A stretch of DNA of 35,718 nt, from assembly GCA_025349905.2 (NCBI GenBank), contig MU624648.1, positions 1-35,718 of the forward strand, given 5' to 3'. The notes beneath the pieces were generated by a model that had not been told where the DNA came from, searched no databases, and saw only the letters and a list, made by a program, of their open reading frames with translations. The DNA comes from Blastocladiella britannica (Eukaryota; Blastocladiomycota; Blastocladiomycetes; Blastocladiales; Blastocladiaceae). A program made the translations under genes and the position numbers. Below are positions 29,575-35,718 of the stretch, in pieces (the first letter of the stretch is position 1; the number at the start of each line of letters is the position of its first letter).

Positions 29575-31224
29575 CTAATTGCTAGGAGGTTGCGACTTAA
29601 TTTCCTCCCCTCCACCACCGCCAAGAGGAGGCCCTCCGCTGCCGCCACTGCCGATCCCAAGACTGGCCAGCGACATGCGGCGCGAGTTGGCCAGTGCGAG
29701 GTCAGCGGCGCTAGTGACCGATGCGCGACGGCGCACGTCGGCGTGGTGTGCAGCGGCCGCGGCATCAAACGACAGCCGCCGGTTCGGCGTGGGTGCGGCT
29801 GCCGCTTCCAATGGATACTGCTGCTGCTGCTGTTGCTGCTGCTGTTGCGCGAGTGGTGGCGGCGGTGGTGGTAGCGGGTGGTACCCAGTCGCCACCGTCG
29901 GGTCCAAGGGCGATGCCATTGACGAGGACGAAAGGCTCGGGCCGCCGCCGGGAGGGTGGTACATGGCGGTGGCGGGTCCGCTCAGCGCATACTGGAACTC
30001 GTGCTGCTGCTGCTGATGCTGCTGCATCGAATGAGCAGAGGATGGAGGTAGAGGTGCCGGCGGGAGAGCCAGTGGCAGCGTCGATGTCGGCGGCGCACCA
30101 GCCGACAACGAGCCCATGACCGGGCTGCCAGTGTACTCGGGCGGCGTGACGGATCCGTTCGGGTGCGGGTGGTGGTGTTGGTGCTGGTGGTGCTGCATGA
30201 GCGATGGACGCATCAGGTCGGCGTAGGTCACGGGAGACGGATGGTGCTGCGGTTGTTGCTGCTGCTGCTGCTGCATCGGGTGGTACTGCGGTTGCTGCTG
30301 ATGCTGCTGCTGCTGCTGCATACTTGGCGGCGAAAGCATTCCTGGCATAGGTATGTATGATGGCGGCGGCGGCGGTGGTGGCGGCAGTGCAGGAGCAGGA
30401 CCGGCCATTCCCTGAAACTGCTGCTGCTGATGGTGCTGGTGGTGTTGCTGGTGATGCATCATGGGCGGAAACGCGCGCACGAGTTGCGGCATGGCGGATC
30501 CGTTCGGTACGCCAAACATGGGTGCATGCTGATGCATCAAGGGCATGGAAGCGGGAGGCATAGGCGTAGGCGATGCCAACGACGACGGCGGAGTCGACGA
30601 CGATGGCAGCGATCGAAACCCGGCAAACACTGACGACGGCTCCCCACCCCGCGGGACCAGGTCAATCAAGAAATCGTACTGCTCGGCCTTGGCCACCGCC
30701 AGCAGCACGTCCGAACGGTGCAGTGTCCGGCGCTTGTTGAGCTCGGCGACCGTCCAAGCGCGTTTGGTGAGTTCGGCAATAAATAGCTCGGCTGCACGCG
30801 CTAGTACCGCGTTCGCGTCCGTCGTCACCCGGTGCGTCACGTCCGGGTCCACCTTCATCACTTTTTTCACGCGCAGCAATGGCAGCGCCGATTTCAGGTC
30901 CGCGACCGACCGCTCCGTCATGAGCTGCGTTTGGTCCCGCAGAAACGTCGCGACCACGCCGCCAAGAAGGCGCATGTACTGGTCGTCCAGGGTCTCCATG
31001 ATGGTGGCCGACGAGGGGCGGCGCCCTGGTGGTGGCTGTTGCTGTTGCTGTTGCGGTAGTTGCTGTGGTAACTGCTCAGGACCAGTCGAGGAGGGCGGCA
31101 GCGGCGGTGGAAAGGCAGACGCGTTTGTCGGTGGTACTGGAGGCGGAGAAGCAAGAGGAGTGTCCGAGCAAGGGCCAGCCTCGCAGGAAGGAGCAGCGGG
31201 GGTTGGGGTGGGAAGGTGCTGCAT
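29575..31224 (-). CDS. HAP5: HAP5/NF-YC CCAAT-binding factor subunit with long Gln-rich tail
   Basis: Histone-fold subunit of the heterotrimeric CCAAT-binding complex; it pairs with HAP3/NF-YB. The gene is intronless, 549 aa. The start at 31224 is chosen because the in-frame codons further upstream lie in non-conserved sequence. The histone fold is at about 115-195: LLRVKKVMKVDPDVTHRVTT, ARAAELFIAELTKRAW, NKRRTLHRSDVLLAVAK, and QYDFLIDLVPR, the AEL and DFLID blocks being diagnostic of NF-YC. The N terminus has Pro- and Gln-rich stretches. The C-terminal 350 residues are a Gln/Pro/His-rich tail with at least five Gln runs (mixed CAG/CAA), His-rich blocks and poly-Pro, as expected for an activation domain. 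Yeast Hap5 is 242 aa, so this protein is unusually long. Its stop is 85 bp from that of the convergent multi-pass protein gene. Confidence 0.93.
   Translation of the reverse strand: MQHLPTPTPAAPSCEAGPCSDTPLASPPPVPPTNASAFPPPLPPSSTGPEQLPQQLPQQQQQQPPPGRRPSSATIMETLDDQYMRLLGGVVATFLRDQTQLMTERSVADLKSALPLLRVKKVMKVDPDVTHRVTTDANAVLARAAELFIAELTKRAWTVAELNKRRTLHRSDVLLAVAKAEQYDFLIDLVPRGGEPSSVFAGFRSLPSSSTPPSSLASPTPMPPASMPLMHQHAPMFGVPNGSAMPQLVRAFPPMMHHQQHHQHHQQQQFQGMAGPAPALPPPPPPPPSYIPMPGMLSPPSMQQQQQHQQQPQYHPMQQQQQQQPQHHPSPVTYADLMRPSLMQHHQHQHHHPHPNGSVTPPEYTGSPVMGSLSAGAPPTSTLPLALPPAPLPPSSAHSMQQHQQQQHEFQYALSGPATAMYHPPGGGPSLSSSSMASPLDPTVATGYHPLPPPPPPLAQQQQQQQQQQYPLEAAAAPTPNRRLSFDAAAAAHHADVRRRASVTSAADLALANSRRMSLASLGIGSGGSGGPPLGGGGGEEIKSQPPSN
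29818..31060. repeat. Cluster of CAG/CAA (poly-Gln) microsatellites within HAP5
   Basis: Trinucleotide CTG/TTG runs on the + strand occur near 29818-29848, 30003-30028, 30256-30276, 30294-30321, 30418-30430 and 31036-31056. All are in the HAP5 reading frame and encode Gln. Mixed CAG and CAA use is typical of selected protein repeats rather than pure slippage. Confidence 0.85.
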
Positions 31225-31530
31225 ATGAATGGCTTTGAATATTTTGGCTCTTGTGCGTGGAAGTTTGCGGAACGATGGTGCCAGTCGCTGTTCGAGCCGG
31301 AGGGGAGCTTTAGGTACGCGTGCTCGCAATGGAAATGTACAATGGAAAAATGGTTTTGAAAGAGGCGATCGAATGAACTTGGGCCATTTGAACCACTGAA
31401 AACTCGAAGTACCACTGAACTCTCGGCACCTCGCACCCTCCGAGGGGGGGACACTGGCTCGCAATAAGAGCTGTGTATGATGGAAAACAGAGCGGGGTAT
31501 TGCATGTCTTCGTACAGCGTGCGCCACTTG
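31225..31530. promoter_or_regulatory. Spacer between 7TM-RGS stop and HAP5 start (promoter of HAP5)
   Basis: A 306-bp region in a same-strand tandem (the 7TM-RGS gene ends at 31531, HAP5 starts at 31224). An in-frame extension of HAP5 up to about 31527 is open and has upstream start codons, but its residues are unlike any NF-YC N terminus. I therefore read this as promoter and 5' leader. Confidence 0.4.
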
Positions 31531-34506
31531 TCACGCTTCGTTCCCACCACTCCCTCTTGCTTTTGCCGTCGTCGCCGATCCCCTCGTACCGCCGCCCGAT
31601 CCCGACGGCGACGAACTATGGACGGCCTCGAACGACGGCAGCAACCCTTCGAGCATCATCTTGAACACCTCGGCCGCGACCATATGTGCCGCGCGCGCAG
31701 CCGCATCCCAGTCGTTGGCATCGAACGCATCGGCGTACACGGCGCGCACCGTGAACGGCAAGTTGATTTCGCGTGGGGCTCCGCTGTCCACGTACGCGTG
31801 AAACAGGTACTCGAGCCGCTTGGCGCCTGGTTCACTTGGGTGTGGCCGTTGCGTTCCACCACCATTGCTGCTGCCGCCTCCGCTGCCGTTGAGATCGTTG
31901 CTGCTGGGAGGGTCGTCGAAATCGGTGAATGGCGCGACTGCTACTGATCGGGGAGAGTTCGCGCTTGGACCTGTCGTTGTCGTTGTTGTTGTTGTTGTTG
32001 TGGTCGTTGTCGCGATTGGAGAATACCCGTGGTGGGGATGGGGTAATGTTGGTGATCCATGCGAGTGCGTGTGGTGAAGTAGGTGGTGGTGATGCCCAGT
32101 GCTGTTCCCGGGACGTGGATGCGAGTCGCGCCCTCCAGTCGAGGAAGTTGGTGGCAGGACCGGCTCGCCGCCTTGTCCAAGAGCAATGCAATGTCAAACC
32201 AAAGAAAAAAATGAAGAGAGGGAGCATACCAACGATTCCCGACGTGTGAATGTGAAGCATACCCGAGGCCGCCAGCACCGAGAGCCTGCTCTGGTGCGTG
32301 ACGGCGCGTCGGATACTGAGCGATCCACTGGCCGCGAGTTCGGCAGCGGTGGCGACGTTAGCGGCAGTGTTGGTGGCAACGACATGTGCGGCAACGGCAT
32401 TGGCCGAGAATGATATGGAGTGCGCGACCACCCCCGAAGTGTTGGCAGACCCGCTATTGCTGGCCTGGTGATGCTGCGCGCGCCGTGTTAGGGAAGCTGT
32501 AGGTGTTGATGTCGACGAAAGCAGTCCGTGTGAGTGCGTCAAAATTGTCGCTGCTGCTGCTGGTGGCGTTGCCCCACCTTCGCCAGTTGTCGCAGTCGGC
32601 ATCATGTCGACGACCGCGACCGGCATGGGGTACGGCGCCGCCAGCACTCGCAACGACCCTTGCTTGAGCCGCAGGTACGCCGACCCGAGCGATCGGTCCA
32701 GGGTCAGCAGCCGTGTCGCCAGCACCGACGACCCGATAGCGCTCATTCCACCGCCCGCTCTACCGTTGCCTTGACCGCCAAACATGGCCAAGTCGGCGGC
32801 AATCAGTGCCAAGTAATCGGCGTAGAACTGCGCGAGCTCGGGCGAGTACCGGCGCGCGCAGTGGTCCGCGAACCGCGCACATTCCACGGGGCTCTTAAGT
32901 ATGCGCTGCAGCCGCGCCTCGGGCGTATTAGCCGCGCGTTGTCGCTCGCGGTACTGCAAGTACGCCAAGTGCACTGCGGGAACCCATACCCGGTTTGCGC
33001 CGGCCCCCAGCTCCCACAGGACCGCCCAGAACGTCGGACCCAAGGTTTTGGCGACCGGCGCCACCAGCTGGATCGGTATCCCCGTCAGAACATACATTGG
33101 GAACGCCAGCAGCGCCAGCGCAAACCCCCACACCACCGAGGCCACAAACACCAGCGAGTCGAGCTCGAGCGACCGCCGGGGGACCGACAATACCGTCATG
33201 ATCGAAAGCGCCGCCACCATGGCAAACGTCTGCGCGAGCCCAAAGATCCCCAAGTAGTCGGCGAAATGGCTGCCGACTTGCTGCGAGTACGCGCCGTTCA
33301 CGAAATGCGCGCCCATGTCACCCCACGCGGGGAGTTGGCCGTACACCGCCTCCAGGACCGCACGCATTGCCAGGCCGAACCCGGCCGACCCCAAGAACGC
33401 TGCCGCTACTGCGAGAAATGTTCGTTGGCGGACGCGCAGCGCTACGGTGATGGTGGGTGGAAGGAAAGACGATTGTACGGGACAAACTGCGAGGCGGCCA
33501 TCGCTTAGTCGGCACAGGCAGATCGAGTCCACATGGTACACCCATAGCGTCAGGTGCATGAGGATATTGGCGGGAAAAGCCACGATTCGGTAGCACATGG
33601 GGTTGCTGCCGCCGTCGTTATTATTGGCTTCCAGATCAATGCTGTTCGTTTTGAACTTGTTGCTGATATTGTTGTTGCAGCTGGGACCAGCAGTGGCAGC
33701 TGTAGACGCAGCGGGACCAGACACGGCAGTACAAGATGCAGCAATGCCAGATACAACGGTGCCGGGTGAGGCAGTCAAAGCAATAGCGCCAATAACAGCA
33801 GACGTAGTTATAGGAGCAGCGGAGCTGTCGCTATCTGGTCCACCGGTAAGCAAATTGGAGATCCCCTGTCGCTGCGATGCCGAGGCGCCGCCAGTTCCGA
33901 CATGTCGTGGCGATCCAAACGATTTGCTGGCGGGTAATTGGGTCGAAGTGGACTGTGCAGCGACCGCCAGGATCGCTTCGGTTGTTGCCCAGTACTCGAG
34001 CATGAGAATGAGACTATTGTAACGGCGACTCCAACAAATATATTCCATTAGTGACGAGTAAAGGATTTGTCCATGTTTCGTGAAGCAAAAGGCCATACAA
34101 TTTGTGAAGCAAGTAGCATATTTCGAACGAAATGGTGACCGAGTACAGCATCAAAACCAAAACAAAGAACAGGCGCGAGTCGATCAGCAGTTGTGGGGCA
34201 TGGACCATAAAGTACGGGTTCCATACTGGCAAAGTGTGGATCTACATGTCCTCGCTTTCTCGTCAATTACATCAAATTTGGCAAGAAATTTGGAAAGATT
34301 CCTCGCCGCACAATTAGGACGGAAAACAGAGTCGCGGTCACGGCGCGTACAACCAGCAGCCTGAAATGCAGTTTCTGCAGGATTGTGTGCCGTTTCCATC
34401 GCCACAACCATGGCAGCGGGCCAAGTTCAATGATCAGGACTAAAAGGATCGAAATTGGATAGCAAATGACTAGAAGGACGCTCGGTTCAGCGGTTGTTGG
34501 CTCCAT
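31531..34506 (-). CDS. 7TM protein with a split C-terminal RGS domain
   Basis: Four exons (34312-34506, 34099-34241, 32230-34013, 31531-32171) give about 920 aa. About seven hydrophobic segments are visible: for example VLLVICYPISILLVLIIELG, LFFVLVLMLYSVTISFEICY, NILMHLTLWVYHVDSICLC, FLAVAAAFLGSAGFGLAM, FGLAQTFAMVAALSIMTVL, and VFVASVVWGFALALLAFPMY. RGS-like helices start near 478 (RLQRILKSPVECARFADH, ELAQFYADYLALIA). Then come about 300 low-complexity residues, rich in Ala/Thr/Ser with His runs and a poly-Thr run. The second RGS half follows at about 825-892 (RLEYLFHAYVDSGAPREINL, AEVFKMMLEGLLPSFEA). The GAP-type RGS box would accelerate G-alpha GTP hydrolysis, as in GprK/AtRGS1-type receptors. 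The large insertion lies between RGS helices. It is the only opening between the two halves, with frame maintained through a 58-bp intron (32172-32229). Calling it a receptor is inference; the 7TM-RGS order is what I can see. Confidence 0.8.
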
Positions 34507-34716
34507 TTTTGTTTGAGAATGTGTTCCCGGGTTGGTCGGATCGGGATAAAATACCGCAACAGAAATTATCTTTGAATATTGCGGTGATCTGCCCACTGTG
34601 GAGCTGCAATAATATTCCAATCCCTGACAACACCTTTCATTTGCAGAAGGACAAAGGCAAAACACATGCCGCGATCCATTTAAGGCGAAACACAACAACA
34701 AAAACAAACGAGCTCA
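34507..34716. promoter_or_regulatory. Spacer upstream of the 7TM-RGS gene
   Basis: A 210-bp AT-rich region lies between the acyl-CoA synthetase stop and the 7TM-RGS start, both on the minus strand. Nothing beyond promoter and terminator function can be supported. Confidence 0.35.
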
Positions 34717-35702
34717 TCACAACTTGGCCTTGTTCATCATCCCCGCTTCGCTCTCGACGGTCTTCTTGGCCGCGAGCCCGGCGTACATGGCGTCAATCTG
34801 CTGGCGGTACTTGTCGATGGCCTGCGGCGACCGCTTGAGCTTGAAGCTCGGAGTCAGCAGCCCGTTCTCGACCGAGAACGGCTCGTGCTCGAGGTGCACG
34901 GCCTTGACAAATTCGAACCCGCGCAGCTTCTTCTCCTTGCCAACGACCGTCAGCTCGTGCAGCAGCGCCTCGCGGACCTCGGGGTCAGAGCACAGCGCCT
35001 TCACGTCCATAGTCGCAGGCTTGCCGACCTGGGCGCGCGCCCACGGCACAAACGTCTCCTCGTTGGGCACCACCACCGCCACCAGCTCCGATTGCAGCGA
35101 GTCGCCGTGCACAAACACTTGCGCCACCAGCGAGCACAGCACCAGGTGGTTCTCGATCGCCTCGGGCGCGCAGTACTCGCCTCTGTTAAATTTTGTGATG
35201 AGTTCTATGAATTCGAATCAAGTCTTGAAGGGATAACGCACTGGGCAAGCTTGAAGATGTTCTTCTTGCGGTCTAGGCACCGAAAAATTGAAAGAGTGAG
35301 CAAAATGAATTGAAAGAAAGAATTGGGCACACATATGTACCAATGATGACAAACTGGCCACGGTCCGTGATCATGCCCACGTCGCCCGTGTGGAGCCATC
35401 CGTCCTTGTCAATGGTCTCCTTGGTCTTGGTGGGATCCTTCCAGTACCCGATCATGACGTTGGGTCCACGAATGCAGATCTCGCCGCGGGGGAATGGCTT
35501 GTCGGTGCTGAGGTAGTTCATCTCGGGGACGTCCTATTCATTTTTTGTGTTCAGTTTTTGTAAACCATCCAGATAAAAAAAGGATAAAAAATGTACCTCA
35601 AGCTTGACCTCGCAACTGGGGAACGGCGCACCCACATTCCCGGCCGTGTACTCGCCAGGCAGCTGAATGGTAGCGCCGGCACCGTTCTCGGTCTGGCCAT
35701 AC
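34717..35702 (-). CDS. Long-chain acyl-CoA synthetase, C-terminal part, with PTS1-like AKL end
   Basis: Exons 35597-35702, 35341-35533, 35242-35272 and 34717-35182 give about 265 C-terminal residues; the 5' part runs off the right edge (35703-35718 is intron ending in an AG acceptor). The enzyme activates fatty acids to acyl-CoA with ATP. Adenylating-family motifs are in order: [36 protein letters not shown], the hinge-region GWLHTGDVG and [14 protein letters not shown], then the ACSL-specific [15 protein letters not shown]. The polypeptide ends MMNKAKL, and AKL is an accepted variant of the SKL peroxisomal targeting signal. The PTS1 suggests a peroxisomal beta-oxidation role. The exon of 31 bp (35242-35272) is very short but is required for the [11 protein letters not shown] motif. 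Introns are 59-68 bp. Confidence 0.93.
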
Positions 35703-35718
35703 CTATTTTTATCAAAAA

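Noticed and set aside
31225..31527. Upstream extension of HAP5 to about 31527
   Set aside because: Although open, the extension has no NF-YC similarity and would absorb the entire spacer to the next gene.
32534..33508. 324-codon plus-strand open frame opposite the 7TM-RGS gene
   Set aside because: Composition is Arg/Gln/His-rich and it lies antisense to recognisable TM and RGS sequence.
1..35718. Bacterial or organellar origin, CRISPR array, transposon or virus
   Set aside because: Multiple spliceosomal introns, eukaryote-only families and no spacer-repeat array, transposase, integrase or capsid-like gene were seen.

Overview
This is a eukaryotic genomic window, almost certainly from a zoosporic, early-diverging fungus; Blastocladiomycota fits best. 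The evidence is fourteen genes broken by short spliceosomal introns (mostly 45-120 bp, GT..AG, with T-rich or A-rich interiors), GC-rich coding DNA, AT-rich spacers only tens to hundreds of bases long, and fungal or opisthokont gene content (B55, RPB10, PHO88, YIP1, HAP5/NF-YC, IND1, GIR2). Several genes suit a cell with a flagellated stage: a centrosomin-motif coiled-coil protein, a TmcB-like membrane protein, a 7TM-RGS protein, and a large type I membrane protein that may be a CatSper-accessory-like ectodomain protein. The phylum is an inference. I assembled the exon models by hand from reading frame, splice dinucleotides and family alignment from memory. Every internal junction in the models keeps the frame.

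Layout. 1-970 (-): PP2A regulatory B55, running off the left edge. 1444-1785 (+): RPB10. 1991-5404 (-): six-exon type I membrane protein of about 1042 aa. 5718-6585 (+): PHO88/SND3. 6647-7640 (-): YIP1. 7641-8681: the only spacer of about 1 kb. 8682-14187 (-): long ABCC/MRP transporter with TMD0. 14396-14964 (-): small protein with three CX9C motifs. 15223-18910 (+): CM1-type MTOC coiled-coil protein. 18946-19549 (-): GNAT acetyltransferase. 19623-20846 (+): mitochondrial IND1/NUBPL. 20945-26250 (+): TmcB-like multi-pass protein of about 1529 aa in 11 exons. 26286-27379 (-): RWD protein GIR2/RWDD1. 27434-29489 (+): unknown multi-pass protein. 29575-31224 (-): HAP5/NF-YC with long Gln/Pro/His tails. 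31531-34506 (-): 7TM protein with an RGS box split by about 300 residues. 34717-35702 (-): C-terminal part of a long-chain acyl-CoA synthetase ending in a peroxisomal AKL signal, running off the right edge.

The genes are not an operon or a biosynthetic cluster; they are an ordinary dense eukaryotic neighbourhood. Neighbours are often convergent with 35-85 bp between stop codons, or divergent with only 54-73 bp between start codons. The functional threads are secretory-pathway maintenance (PHO88/SND3, YIP1), signalling at membranes (B55, TmcB-like, 7TM-RGS, the type I protein), mitochondrial biogenesis (IND1, CX9C protein), and transcription or translation (RPB10, HAP5, GIR2). I saw no rRNA, tRNA, CRISPR array, transposase or viral gene.
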